This document shows positions 1 to 8,190 of a DNA stretch of 47,668 bases, one piece after another. This DNA comes from Azoarcus sp. L1K30. GTDB lineage: Bacteria; Pseudomonadota; Gammaproteobacteria; Burkholderiales; Rhodocyclaceae. The stretch spans positions 902,209 to 949,876 of the forward strand of contig NZ_JAGRRD010000001.1 in assembly GCF_018122735.1 (NCBI RefSeq), given 5' to 3'. How positions within the stretch are numbered: the first letter of the stretch is position 1; each line of letters starts with the position of its first letter. A program made the translations under genes and the position numbers. The notes under the pieces were generated by a model. The model saw nothing but the letters and a program-made list of their open reading frames with translations, was not told the origin of the DNA and made no database searches.

Positions 1-65
1 CCGACTACGGGCTGGTGGGCGATCTGTTCAGTGTCATTCCAGAACTGACGAGCGCCTTGGACTGA
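1..65 (+). CDS. etfA: Electron transfer flavoprotein alpha subunit, 3' end only
   Basis: Only the last 20 codons plus stop lie in the window. They read DYGLVGDLFSVIPELTSALD, with the frame entering through a split codon at bases 1-2. The D-Y-G-L-V-G-D-L-F stretch followed by a short hydrophobic helix is the usual carboxyl end of EtfA, the FAD-carrying subunit that takes electrons from acyl-CoA dehydrogenases and passes them to ETF:quinone oxidoreductase. An acyl-CoA dehydrogenase lies 730 bases downstream on the same strand, which fits. The call rests on a short tail, so the family is likely but not proven from this window alone. Confidence 0.8.
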   Translation, partial: DYGLVGDLFSVIPELTSALD

Positions 66-90
66 AACTGTCGGCGGAGGCCGTGCGCAC

Positions 91-756
91 ATGAACCTGC
101 CCGCTGCGTTGTTTCCGACAAGCTGGCATTGGTTTGCTCTTGCGCTCGCGTTGATCGTGCTGTACCAGGCAATCCTGAAGGCGCCGTGGAAGCGGCTGCG
201 CGAGTCGACCCAGGTCAACCTGTTGCTCGGATTCGTTGTCGGCTTGAGCCTGACGTGGAGCATGAAGGCCGGCGTCAAACCTGGCCTTAATCTCCATATG
301 CTGGGGGCAATGGCGGTGACGCTGACCCTCGGTCCACGGTTGGCGATCATCGCGCTGGGGCTCACGCTGACCGGTATCGGGTTGAATGGTGCGATCGAGT
401 GGAGTGCATGGCCAATCAATTTCCTGCTCATGGCGGTGCTTCCCGTGATGATTGCGCATGGTTTGCATCGCCTCGCAGTGCGTACGTTGCCCGCTCACTT
501 CTTCATCTTCATCTTCGTGATCGGATTTGCAGGCTCGGCGCTGACCGTCATGCTGCAGGGCGCATTGACATCAGCGGCGATGGTTTTGTCCGGTGCCTAC
601 GGCGCCGAATTCCTGCTCAACGAGTATCTGCCGTATTTTTTGCTGCTCGGCTTTGCTGAAGGCTGGCTGAGCGGCGCCCTGATTACCGTCATGGTGGTTT
701 ACCGGCCCGAGTGGGTGGCTGCGTTCGATGATCGCCGCTACCTGTGGAACAAGTGA
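91..756 (+). CDS. CbiM-like (energy-coupling-factor type) integral membrane protein
   Basis: A 221-residue, strongly hydrophobic protein with about six or seven membrane segments. Glycine-rich stretches such as M-L-G-A-M-A-V-T-L and an N-terminal region resembling the CbiM/ECF permease family support the call. Known CbiM proteins are substrate-binding membrane subunits for cobalt or nickel uptake and work with CbiQ- and CbiO-type partners. No CbiN, CbiQ or ATPase gene is seen nearby, so this is an orphan subunit in the window. It begins 25 bases after etfA and is followed after 42 bases by an acyl-CoA dehydrogenase, so it may be co-transcribed with fatty-acid oxidation genes. The metal-binding N-terminal motif of classical CbiM is not obvious, so substrate and function are uncertain. 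Confidence 0.55.
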   Translation: MNLPAALFPTSWHWFALALALIVLYQAILKAPWKRLRESTQVNLLLGFVVGLSLTWSMKAGVKPGLNLHMLGAMAVTLTLGPRLAIIALGLTLTGIGLNGAIEWSAWPINFLLMAVLPVMIAHGLHRLAVRTLPAHFFIFIFVIGFAGSALTVMLQGALTSAAMVLSGAYGAEFLLNEYLPYFLLLGFAEGWLSGALITVMVVYRPEWVAAFDDRRYLWNK

Positions 757-798
757 ATTCCTGGGTCGTTCATATCTGTTCATTCCGGAGAGAGACAT

Positions 799-2592
799 AT
801 GAGTAACTACGCCGCACCGATTCGTGACATGCAGTTCGTGATGAATGAACTGGCCGATTTCGATGCCGTCGCTGCATTGCCAGGCAACGAGGAGGTTTCG
901 GTCGACCTGGTCGATGCCATCCTTGACGAAGCAAGCAAGTTTGCCGGCGAGGTCCTGGCGCCACTGAACTGGAGTGGCGATCAGGAAGGCGCAACATGGA
1001 CCAAGGAAGGGGTCCGGACCGCTACCGGCTGGAAGGAAGCCTACAAACAGTTTTCCGCGTCCGGCTGGACGGCATTGGCGTGCGATCCGGCCTATGGCGG
1101 CCAGGGCCTGCCGAAACTGCTGTCAACCGCGGTCATGGAAATGTGGAAGTCGGCCAACATGGCGTTTTCGCTGTGCCCGATGCTGACCACCGGTGCGATC
1201 GAGTCGCTGATGCTGCGTGGCAGCGACGAACAGAAGGACATGTACCTGCCGAAGATGGTCAGCGGTGAATGGACGGGGACGATGAACCTGACCGAGCCGC
1301 AGGCCGGATCGGATCTCGCCGCCGTGCGCACTCGGGCCGAACCGCAGGGCGACGGCACCTACCGCATCTTCGGTCAGAAGATCTTCATCACCTATGGTGA
1401 GCACGACATGACCGACAACATCGTTCATCTGGTGTTGGCACGTCTTCCGGATGCGCCAGAGGGGGTAAAGGGCATTTCGCTCTTTGTCGTACCCAAGTTC
1501 CTGGTCAATGCCGACGGTAGCCTGGGCGCGCGCAATGACGTGCATTGCGTATCGATCGAACACAAGCTCGGCATTCACGCCAGCCCGACCTGCGTACTCG
1601 CATTCGGCGACAACGGTGGCGCCATCGGCACGCTGATCGGCGAAGCGAATCGCGGCCTGGAGTACATGTTCATCATGATGAACGAGGCGCGCTTCGCGGT
1701 GGGCATGGAAGGTCTTGCCCTGTCCGAGCGGGCCTACCAGCACGCCTTGCAGTATGCCAAGGACCGTATCCAGGGCACCGAAGCTGGCGTTCGCGGCGGG
1801 CCCAAGGTCAGCATCATCCATCATGCCGATGTCAGACGCATGCTGATGTCGATGAAGAGCAAGACCGAAGCGATGCGTGCGCTGGCCTACGTCGTGGGTG
1901 CCGCAACCGATCTGGCACATCATCACACCGACCAATCCGTTCGGGCACAGAAACAGGCTTTCGTCGATCTGATGATTCCGGTGGTCAAGGGCTGGCTGAC
2001 GGAGAACTCGATCGATGTCGCCTCGACCGGCGTCCAGGTTCACGGCGGCATGGGCTTCATCGAGGAAACGGGGGCGGCCCAGCACCTGCGCGACGCGCGT
2101 ATCACGACGATCTACGAAGGCACGACCGCCATCCAGGCCAACGACCTGATCGGGCGCAAGATTGCGCGCGAAAACGGGGTCACCATCAAGGCGCTGATTG
2201 CAGAGATGCGCGCGGTGGAGGGGCGTCTCGATGCAGCGGATCCCGCACTCGCAGCCATCCGTCGCTCGCTCGCGGCCGGGATCGCGGCCGTTGAGGAGGC
2301 CGTGGGCTACATCCTTGCGACCTACAACGACGATATCAAGGCGGCCTCGGTCGGTTCGGTTCCCTTCCTCAAATTGCTGGGCATCGTCGCCGGTGGGTGG
2401 CAGATGGCACGCGCGGCGCTGGTCGCGAAGGAAAAGCTAACACAGTCGTCCGGTGACAAGGACTTCTATACGGCAAAGTTGGCCACCGCGCACTTCTATG
2501 CGGACCACGTGCTCTCCGAGGCGTCCGGGCTGGCCTATACGGTGGTGAACGGGGCGGCCAGCGCGCTGGCGTTGCCCGACGATCTGTTCTGA
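799..2592 (+). CDS. Acyl-CoA dehydrogenase, long form with extra C-terminal domain
   Basis: 597 residues, longer than the usual 380-400 of the family. This matches the subfamily with an extra N-terminal segment and an extra C-terminal domain, which includes 3-methylmercaptopropionyl-CoA dehydrogenases (DmdC type) and many enzymes of unknown acyl chain. The FAD-binding middle part shows T-E-P-Q-A-G-S-D-L near residue 170. The catalytic base is probably E440 in I-Y-E-G-T-T-A-I-Q. It oxidises an acyl-CoA to the 2,3-enoyl-CoA and passes electrons to ETF, whose alpha gene ends just upstream. GGAGAGAGA precedes the ATG by a few bases. A close paralogue of the same length, with its glutamate at the same position, is at 35238-37034. 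The chain-length specificity cannot be read from the sequence. Confidence 0.9.
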   Translation: MSNYAAPIRDMQFVMNELADFDAVAALPGNEEVSVDLVDAILDEASKFAGEVLAPLNWSGDQEGATWTKEGVRTATGWKEAYKQFSASGWTALACDPAYGGQGLPKLLSTAVMEMWKSANMAFSLCPMLTTGAIESLMLRGSDEQKDMYLPKMVSGEWTGTMNLTEPQAGSDLAAVRTRAEPQGDGTYRIFGQKIFITYGEHDMTDNIVHLVLARLPDAPEGVKGISLFVVPKFLVNADGSLGARNDVHCVSIEHKLGIHASPTCVLAFGDNGGAIGTLIGEANRGLEYMFIMMNEARFAVGMEGLALSERAYQHALQYAKDRIQGTEAGVRGGPKVSIIHHADVRRMLMSMKSKTEAMRALAYVVGAATDLAHHHTDQSVRAQKQAFVDLMIPVVKGWLTENSIDVASTGVQVHGGMGFIEETGAAQHLRDARITTIYEGTTAIQANDLIGRKIARENGVTIKALIAEMRAVEGRLDAADPALAAIRRSLAAGIAAVEEAVGYILATYNDDIKAASVGSVPFLKLLGIVAGGWQMARAALVAKEKLTQSSGDKDFYTAKLATAHFYADHVLSEASGLAYTVVNGAASALALPDDLF

Positions 2593-2597
2593 TCGCA

Positions 2598-2671
2598 CGC
2601 GGGCAATTGCCCGCGCCGGTCACGGCAGAGAATAAGAAAGCGGCGGGTGGGAATCTCTCCCCCCGCCGCTT
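2598..2671. terminator. Two hairpins between convergent genes, bidirectional terminator
   Basis: Between the convergent acyl-CoA dehydrogenase and parvulin genes lie a perfect 18-base palindrome (2598-2615, CGCGGGCAATTGCCCGCG) and a second hairpin. The second has perfect 10-base arms AAGCGGCGGG (2638-2647) and CCCGCCGCTT (2662-2671). Read on the minus strand, the second stem is followed by TTCTTATTCT, a good U-rich tail for ending the parvulin transcript. The first stem lies directly after the plus-strand stop codon and probably ends or protects that message. Confidence 0.7.
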
Positions 2672-2692
2672 GTTCATCCAGCCTTCAGTGCC

Positions 2693-3475
2693 TTACTGGA
2701 CCTTGGCTTTGGCGCGCAGATCAAGGATATGTTTCTCCACGATCTGTTGCTGCAGGCGTTGCTGGATCTGCGGCTTCACTTCTTCGTACGGCGGGGCCTT
2801 CAGATCACGTACGTCCTCGAGGTAGATGACGTGGTAACCGAAGTCGCTCTTGACCGGGGTCGTGGTGAACTTGCCCTTGGCGAGCTTGACCATTGCCTCG
2901 GAAAAGGGTGCGACGAACATGCCGGGATTGCTCCAGCCCAGATCGCCACCGCGGTCCTTGGAGCCCGGATCGCGTGAGTCCTTGGCCAGATCCTCGATCT
3001 TGGCACCGGACTGCAGCTTGGCGATCACCTCCTTGGCCTGATCTTCGGTCTCGAGCAGCACGTGACGCGGCTTGTATTCCTTGTCGCCCATGTGGCTCTT
3101 GATGTTGTCGTACTCTTTCTTGAGATCCGCCTCCGTGACCGGATTGCTCTTGACGTAGTCCTGCAGGTAAGCGCGAATCAGGATGGCCTGGCGCGCGATG
3201 TCCATCTGCGCCAGAACGTCTGCCTTCTTGTCCAGGCCCTTCTTGACGGCAGCCTGACCCAGGATTTCACGGCGCACCAGTTCCTCGCGCACTGCGTCAC
3301 GCAGCTGGGGGCTGTCCGGTGCGCCTTGCGCACGCTGCTCACTCATCATGGCTTCAGCGCGGGCGGCGGGGATGGCAGTGCCATTGACCGTGGCCACCGC
3401 ATCGGCGGCGAAGCTCGCGTGTGTGACAAAGCCCGCAAGCAGGGCGATGGCCAGACGGCTCGGGAAAAGTTTCAT
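2693..3475 (-). CDS. Periplasmic parvulin-type peptidyl-prolyl cis-trans isomerase
   Basis: 260 residues. An N-terminal signal peptide (K-L-F-P-S-R then a hydrophobic core ending A-S-F-A-A) directs export. An alpha-helical SurA/PrsA-like part (about residues 30-130) is followed by one parvulin domain (about 135-230) with R-H-V-L-L, the G-G-D-L-G-W loop and F-G-Y-H-V-I-Y. Such proteins isomerise prolyl bonds and help outer-membrane proteins fold. It is the last gene of a minus-strand run headed by ompR and an envZ-like kinase, 9 bases after the bolA-like gene. A hairpin terminator follows. The upstream gene order with YciB, YciI and BolA proteins is, as far as I know, common in betaproteobacteria. 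Confidence 0.92.
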   Translation of the reverse strand: MKLFPSRLAIALLAGFVTHASFAADAVATVNGTAIPAARAEAMMSEQRAQGAPDSPQLRDAVREELVRREILGQAAVKKGLDKKADVLAQMDIARQAILIRAYLQDYVKSNPVTEADLKKEYDNIKSHMGDKEYKPRHVLLETEDQAKEVIAKLQSGAKIEDLAKDSRDPGSKDRGGDLGWSNPGMFVAPFSEAMVKLAKGKFTTTPVKSDFGYHVIYLEDVRDLKAPPYEEVKPQIQQRLQQQIVEKHILDLRAKAKVQ

Positions 3476-3484
3476 TGGTAATCC

Positions 3485-3760
3485 TCAGGTGGTATGTTTG
3501 GCTTCATCAGCCGTTTGAGCACGAATGGCAAGGGCATGAATCTCGCCTTTCATCAATTCACCGAGCGCGGCATAGATCATCCTGTGTCGCGCAACGGTAT
3601 TCTTGCCGGCAAATTCGCCGGATACGATATGCAGATTGTAATGTCCACCGCCACTTCTGGCACCGGCATGGCCGGCGTGGCGTGCGCTGTCATCCTCGAT
3701 CTCGATGAACTCCGGCGACAATACCTCGAGACGTTGCCGGATACGTTCCGCAACCGTCAT
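3485..3760 (-). CDS. BolA family protein
   Basis: A 91-residue protein starting M-T-V-A-E-R-I. It has the BolA fold signature: a central H-Y-N-L-H-I-V strand, then F-A-G-K-N-T-V-A-R-H-R-M-I-Y with the conserved R-H-R-M. BolA proteins partner with monothiol glutaredoxins in handling [2Fe-2S] clusters and affect cell shape and stress responses. The ATG at 3760 overlaps the stop of the YciI gene by four bases (ATGA), so translation is probably coupled. A longer upstream reading frame exists but lies inside the YciI gene. It is slightly shorter than E. coli BolA (105 residues) and could be one of the BolA paralogues rather than BolA itself. Confidence 0.88.
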   Translation of the reverse strand: MTVAERIRQRLEVLSPEFIEIEDDSARHAGHAGARSGGGHYNLHIVSGEFAGKNTVARHRMIYAALGELMKGEIHALAIRAQTADEAKHTT

Positions 3761-4056
3761 GGCATGACCTTGCGGAACGGGCGCACCGAGGTCGACGCAA
3801 AAACACCCTGTTTGACATAGGGATCTTCGGCCATCCAATCCTGTGCGTCGCTCAAGGACGCGAACTCGGCGACGACCAGGCTGCCGGTAAAGCCGGCCGG
3901 GCCCGGGTCGGGCGAATCGATGGCCGGCAGCGGGCCCACCAGCAGCACCCGGCCTTCATCACGCAACTTCTCCAGCCGCGCGAGGTGTTCCGGACGGGCC
4001 GCCATCCGCTTTTCGAGCGAATTCGGAACGTCTTCACCCATCAGGACGTAGAACAT
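3757..4056 (-). CDS. YciI family protein
   Basis: 99 residues beginning M-F-Y-V-L-M-G-E-D. It fits the small YciI/YCII ferredoxin-like fold family: early R-P-E-H-L-A-R-L-E helix, G-P-L-P-A-I loop, and the A-E-D-P-Y-V-K-Q-G-V-F motif near residues 76-86. The histidine and aspartate of these motifs form the proposed active site in the family, but no cellular reaction is firmly established. The start codon overlaps the yciB stop by one base (TGATG) and its stop overlaps bolA. The tight coupling with yciB and bolA is a conserved arrangement in proteobacteria. Confidence 0.88.
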   Translation of the reverse strand: MFYVLMGEDVPNSLEKRMAARPEHLARLEKLRDEGRVLLVGPLPAIDSPDPGPAGFTGSLVVAEFASLSDAQDWMAEDPYVKQGVFASTSVRPFRKVMP

Positions 4057-4664
4057 CAGTTTGCATCCTCCTGCATGTGTTTGGAGAGATAAAAGCCTTG
4101 GCCAAGAACGAAGGCGAGCATCAGTCCCATCCCGCCGAATAGCTTGAAGTTCACCCAGGCCTCTTCGGAAAAGCTGTAGGCGACATAGAGATTGAGCACG
4201 CCCATGCCAAGGAAGAACGCAGCCCACGCGAGATTGAGCCGCGACCAGACCGCATCGGGCAACTGTATCTGGGCTTCGAGCATGTTGCGAATCAGATTGC
4301 GCTTGAGGACCAGCGCCGAAAAGGCCAGCGCCCCACTGAACAGCCAGTACAGCGCGGTCGGCTTCCACTTGATGAAGGTCGGATTATGAAACAGCAGCGT
4401 CGCGCCACCAAACACCACGATGATGGCGAGACTGACCCAGAGCATGCGATCGACCTTGCGGTGCTTCAGCCACACGATCGCGATCTGCAGCACGGTCGCG
4501 CAGATCGCAACGATGGTCGCCACCAGAATCGGGGCCTGGCTGGCCTCGATATCGCCCTGCAGTACGCCGCTCAACAGGGTGAGCGCGCCCTCGGGATCGG
4601 CACCGGCAAATTTGTAAGCGACAAAAAACAGGATGACCGGCAACAGGTCGAAAAGAAACTTCAT
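4056..4664 (-). CDS. yciB: Inner-membrane-spanning protein YciB (septation protein A)
   Basis: 202 residues, starting [14 protein letters not shown], the hallmark N-terminus of the family, with about five membrane helices. The motif [12 protein letters not shown] (about 115-126) is also typical. YciB (IspZ) is an inner-membrane protein linked to cell-envelope synthesis and septation and interacts with elongation and division proteins in E. coli. The long frame extends upstream to 4823, but the M-K-F-L start at 4664 matches the family. The globin gene ends 35 bases upstream on the same strand. Confidence 0.93.
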   Translation of the reverse strand: MKFLFDLLPVILFFVAYKFAGADPEGALTLLSGVLQGDIEASQAPILVATIVAICATVLQIAIVWLKHRKVDRMLWVSLAIIVVFGGATLLFHNPTFIKWKPTALYWLFSGALAFSALVLKRNLIRNMLEAQIQLPDAVWSRLNLAWAAFFLGMGVLNLYVAYSFSEEAWVNFKLFGGMGLMLAFVLGQGFYLSKHMQEDAN

Positions 4665-4699
4665 GGATTCGTATCGTGCATCGGGGTGGATCGGAAAAT

Positions 4700-5116
4700 T
4701 CAGGCTGTCTCGGCGCGATTGCGCATATGGTTCGCAAGCGCGGCGAAGGACTCGTGCAAGCGCTTGCGCAGCGCCTCGTCCTGGATGTGCTCCTGCAGCG
4801 CCTGCGACATGCACAGCATCCACTGGTCGCGTTCGGCGCTACCGATCGAAAACGGCAGGTGTCTTGCGCGCAGGAAGGGCGGGCCGAAACGTTCAACGTA
4901 AAGCTGTGGTCCGCCGAACCAGCCCGACAGAAAGAGAAAGAGTTTTTCCTCGGAACCGGCAAGGTCTTCGGCGTGCATCCGGCGAATGCCGTAGGTTTCC
5001 GGGAGCATGTCCATGAGCTGGTAAAACCGCTTGACCAGCGCGCGGACGACGACCTCGCCGCCGATTTCGTCATAGGGGGTGAGTTGCGGCAGGGTATTTC
5101 GCGCGTCAGGCTGCAT
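4700..5116 (-). CDS. Group II truncated haemoglobin
   Basis: 138 residues with the truncated globin pattern: T-P-Y-D-E-I-G-G near the start, F-Y-Q-L-M in the B/C region (B10 tyrosine candidate), [11 protein letters not shown] in the E-F region, and the R-H-L-P-F proximal histidine region. A conserved tryptophan at G8 (R-D-Q-W-M-L-C-M) points to group II (GlbO type). Such globins bind O2, NO or sulfide and protect against nitrosative or oxidative stress. The gene start overlaps the end of the preceding sulfur-metabolism hydrolase gene by 11 bases, so the two are probably co-expressed. Confidence 0.9.
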   Translation of the reverse strand: MQPDARNTLPQLTPYDEIGGEVVVRALVKRFYQLMDMLPETYGIRRMHAEDLAGSEEKLFLFLSGWFGGPQLYVERFGPPFLRARHLPFSIGSAERDQWMLCMSQALQEHIQDEALRKRLHESFAALANHMRNRAETA

Positions 5117-5819
5117 GAATGTCGATCATATCCTCGCTGCGTCCGCAGCGCTGGTTTGCCGGTACGGCTTCATCGATCAGCCGCGGGCGGGGAAGCTTGA
5201 GCTCGCCCATCTGTTCGATGAACGAATCGCGTGTCTGGTTCCTGAAGCGTGAGTTGGTGAGCGCTTCCTGCCCTACCGAACTGACCCGCATGCCCTTGTA
5301 GTCGTGTCCGGGGTAGATCAGCGTTTCGTCCGGAAACGACATGATGCGGCTGATGCTGTCGAACAGCGCGCCTGCATCACCGCCCTGAAAATCAGTCCGG
5401 CCACAACCGCCAATCATCAGGGTATCACCAGTGAAGAGCCGATCACGCCAGTGAAAGGTCATGCAGCCTGCCGTGTGACCGGGGGTCGCCATGGCGCGAA
5501 TCACCTCGTTGCCGAAAACGATGACGTCTCCGTCCACGAGCTGGCGGTCGGCACAACTGGCACCGGACAGTTCACCGGTGGCACTGCGGGCACCGGTAAC
5601 TTCGCGCAAGCCCGCAACACCGGTGATGTGATCCGCGTGCGCATGCGTCTCGAGCAGCCAGGTCAGCTGAAGATTGAGTTCCTGCAGCAGCGTCAGATAC
5701 CGTCCGACATGCTCGCGCACCGAATCGATCAGCACAGCATCCCCTGTTTGCGGGTCCGCAAGCAGGTAAGTCAGCGTGCAGCTAGTGTCGTCGAACAACT
5801 GACGGAATTCGATACTCAT
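5106..5819 (-). CDS. Metallo-beta-lactamase-fold persulfide dioxygenase (ETHE1-like)
   Basis: 237 residues. Metal-binding motifs are visible: T-H-A-H-A-D-H-I-T-G (about 58-67), T-P-G-H-T-A-G-C (about 112-119), G-D-T-L-M-I-G-G-C-G-R-T-D-F (about 130-143) and Y-P-G-H-D-Y. The spacing and the G-C-G-R-T-D-F-Q-G-G signature fit ETHE1/Blh-type persulfide dioxygenases, which oxidise glutathione persulfide to sulfite, rather than glyoxalase II. The start ATG overlaps the stop of the histidine kinase by four bases and the stop overlaps the globin gene. This ties a sulfide-detoxifying enzyme to an OmpR/EnvZ-type signalling pair. Confidence 0.88.
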   Translation of the reverse strand: MSIEFRQLFDDTSCTLTYLLADPQTGDAVLIDSVREHVGRYLTLLQELNLQLTWLLETHAHADHITGVAGLREVTGARSATGELSGASCADRQLVDGDVIVFGNEVIRAMATPGHTAGCMTFHWRDRLFTGDTLMIGGCGRTDFQGGDAGALFDSISRIMSFPDETLIYPGHDYKGMRVSSVGQEALTNSRFRNQTRDSFIEQMGELKLPRPRLIDEAVPANQRCGRSEDMIDIHAA

Positions 5820-7246
5820 TGATGATGCGCTCCGGCCTTGACTGCCGGCATTCTAACGCGGCTGGATGACGCTGCGGTGAGCGGAACCCGCAGTATTGCA
5901 CGCAAGCCCCCCTCGGGGCGTGGAAGCAGGTCCAGGTGTCCGCCGTGAGACTTGACGATGCGCTCGACAATGGCCAGCCCGAGGCCAGCCCCCTTAGTGT
6001 TGCTGCGCGCCCCCTCCATGCGCGTAAACGGGTGGCGCATGCGTTCGATCTGGTCCTCTGGAATGCCGGGCCCCCTGTCCGCAACCTCGATACAGGCGTC
6101 GTCGTCATCCACGAACGCCGAGATGTCGATCGACTGCGTTTCGCCGGCATAACGCAGCGCATTGTCGATCAGATTTGCCAGCGCCCGGCGTAGCGAGAGC
6201 CGCCGCACGGGCGCTTCCAGCCGGGCGGGCAACGACAACTCGAGCGGGAGCCCGCGCAGCCGGTAAGGTTCGGCAAGCTCGGCAACCAGCGCGGACAGGT
6301 CGGTCTCCTGCAGGGGCTCTTGTGGCGCGCCGCGACCGAAATCCAGAAACTGCCCGATGATGCGGTCCATTTCCTCGATATCGGTCACCATCGCGGTCAC
6401 CTCGCCGTCGGGCGCGCCAGACATCTCCACGCCTAGGCGCAGGCGCGCAAGCGGCGTGCGCAGGTCATGAGACACGCCCGCGAGAATCAGCGCGCGGTCG
6501 GCATCGGTTCGCGCCAGGTCTCCGGCCATCTGATTGAAAGCACGCGCGACGATCGCAATCTCCTGAGGACCGGATTCCGCAAGCGGGGGAGGCGTCTGTC
6601 CGTTTCCCACCATGCGCGCGGCGCGCGCCATCTGCCGCAAGGGCGCGCCGATGCGCGAGACGATGAGGTAGGCCCCGAGCAGCGCCGCCATCAGCGCTGC
6701 GCCTCCCCAAGACAGCCACTCGAGCGCGTGCGGCTTGGCAATGCGGTCTTGCGGCAGCATGGCCCAATACTCGTCCTGATCGTCGGGATCGAGTCGAAAG
6801 CTGATCCAGAAGCCATCGAGGGTTTTCCAGCGCGAGGCAAAACGGGTGTGTTCACCAAGGTTGCGCCGGACTTCGGCCACGAGAAGCCGCATCGGTCGGG
6901 TATCCTGCAGGGGGACGATCTCGTCCGTGCTTTCTGCCGGATACACGCGAATTCCTTCGAGTGCGGCCAGTTCGATCAGCAGTTCTCGCCGTCGTGCTGC
7001 GTCGCCGTTGATGAGTGCGGTACGGGTCAGATTGACCACGCTCACCACCATCTGCGCGAGGTCACGCGCCCTCGGCCCCTCTTCGAAATAGCGAAATATC
7101 TGACTCCAGGCGGCGAGTGCCAGCGTAAGCAGCAGCGCAACCAGCAGGAAGGTCTGCCACAACAGCGTGCGGGGGAGCAGACGCTGCGCAACGCGGTGCA
7201 GCTGATGGAGCCAGCCGGATGGCCGCCGGGCGAGGAGTTCAGTCAC
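5816..7246 (-). CDS. envZ: EnvZ-like sensor histidine kinase
   Basis: 476 residues from the GTG at 7246, chosen because the frame reads V-T-E-L-L from inside the ompR stop region (GTGACTGA) and ompR-envZ pairs commonly overlap. One membrane helix lies near residues 25-50 and a second near 170-195 (A-L-M-A-A-L-L-G-A-Y-L-I-V), with a periplasmic domain between. HAMP follows, then HisKA with V-S-H-D-L-R-T-P-L (phosphoacceptor His), N-box N-L-I-D-N-A-L-R-Y, and ATP lid D-R-G-P-G-I-P and G-A-G-L-G-L-A-I-V. It should phosphorylate the adjacent OmpR. The sensed signal is unknown. Confidence 0.92.
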   Translation of the reverse strand: MTELLARRPSGWLHQLHRVAQRLLPRTLLWQTFLLVALLLTLALAAWSQIFRYFEEGPRARDLAQMVVSVVNLTRTALINGDAARRRELLIELAALEGIRVYPAESTDEIVPLQDTRPMRLLVAEVRRNLGEHTRFASRWKTLDGFWISFRLDPDDQDEYWAMLPQDRIAKPHALEWLSWGGAALMAALLGAYLIVSRIGAPLRQMARAARMVGNGQTPPPLAESGPQEIAIVARAFNQMAGDLARTDADRALILAGVSHDLRTPLARLRLGVEMSGAPDGEVTAMVTDIEEMDRIIGQFLDFGRGAPQEPLQETDLSALVAELAEPYRLRGLPLELSLPARLEAPVRRLSLRRALANLIDNALRYAGETQSIDISAFVDDDDACIEVADRGPGIPEDQIERMRHPFTRMEGARSNTKGAGLGLAIVERIVKSHGGHLDLLPRPEGGLRAILRVPLTAASSSRVRMPAVKAGAHHQ

Positions 7247-7976
7247 TGACCGCAGGCTTGTTATCGTCGGGCACGAAGACGTAACCGAAGCCCCAGACGG
7301 TTTGAATGTAGCGCGGCTTTGCCGGATCGTCTTCCACGAGCTTGCGCAGGCGAGACACCTGGACGTCAATCGCGCGATCGAAGACGCCATATTCGCGTCC
7401 GCGGGCCAATTCCATCAGTTTGTCGCGGGAAAGCGGCTGACGCGGATGTTGCAACAGCACTTTCAGCAGCGAAAACTCTCCGGTCGTGAGCTGGATTTCC
7501 TCACCATCGCGCATCAGCGAGCGGGTGCCGAGATTCACGCGGATCCGCCCGAAGACGACGATTTCGTCTTCCGCAGTCGGTGCGCCGGGCAGGGGAGGGG
7601 GCTGGCGTCGCATGACGGCCTGGATGCGAGCCACCAGTTCGCGCGGGTTGAACGGTTTGCCGAGATAATCGTCGGCACCCATCTCGAGGCCGACGATGCG
7701 GTCGACGTCGTCACCCTTGGCAGTCAACATGATGATCGGAATCGCGCTTTCGGCGGCACGAAGACGACGACAGATCGAAAGACCGTCCTCACCCGGAAGC
7801 ATGAGATCGAGCACGATGAGATCGAAATGTTCCCGATGCAGCGCACGGTCCATCATTGGCGCATCGTTCACCGCCTTGACGGCAAATCCCTGCTCCTGCA
7901 AATAGCGCGAGAGCAGATCACGCAGACGGGCGTCATCGTCCACAAGCAGAACGCGGTATCTTGTTTTTCCATTCAT
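7239..7976 (-). CDS. ompR: OmpR-family response regulator
   Basis: 245 residues from M-N-G-K-T-R-Y. An in-frame ATG nine bases upstream (7985) is an alternative, but an AGGA sequence is better spaced for 7976. The receiver domain shows the acidic pair D-D-D, the phosphoacceptor in L-D-L-M-L-P-G-E-D-G, the switch T-A-K-G and K-P-F-N-P-R-E-L. A C-terminal winged helix with Q-L-T-T-G-E-F-S-L-L-K-V-L and D-V-Q-V-S-R-L-R-K-L-V-E-D follows, as in OmpR. It is followed by its kinase with an overlap. GTAAC-N5-GTAAG lies upstream and might be an autoregulatory site. Confidence 0.93.
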   Translation of the reverse strand: MNGKTRYRVLLVDDDARLRDLLSRYLQEQGFAVKAVNDAPMMDRALHREHFDLIVLDLMLPGEDGLSICRRLRAAESAIPIIMLTAKGDDVDRIVGLEMGADDYLGKPFNPRELVARIQAVMRRQPPPLPGAPTAEDEIVVFGRIRVNLGTRSLMRDGEEIQLTTGEFSLLKVLLQHPRQPLSRDKLMELARGREYGVFDRAIDVQVSRLRKLVEDDPAKPRYIQTVWGFGYVFVPDDNKPAVSD

Positions 7977-8042
7977 GCTGCGCATCCTATCGTTTGTTCA
8001 GGTGGCTCGCCAGCGTTGAGCGGGCGCGGACGGGATCTGCTG

Positions 8043-8059
8043 CGTAACGCTTCGTAAGG
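8043..8059. promoter_or_regulatory. Candidate tandem response-regulator box upstream of ompR
   Basis: CGTAACG (8043-8049) and CGTAAGG (8053-8059) are direct repeats with a 10-base period, on one face of the helix, about 67-83 bases upstream of the ompR start. Their core GTAAC-N5-GTAAG resembles the CpxR/OmpR-family pattern GTAAA-N5-GTAAA. This is a pattern match only. It suggests autoregulation but is not proof. Confidence 0.35.
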
Positions 8060-8190
8060 CCCCGAGGAAAGGCAACATCCCCTTACAAAGAGGGTACGGC
8101 GGAGAGCACCCAGACTAGCGTAGCGCCCCGTTGTCCGCTATTTTGACACCTGTGGACACGACGAGGGGTTCTAGCGGACCCTCAACGAAA

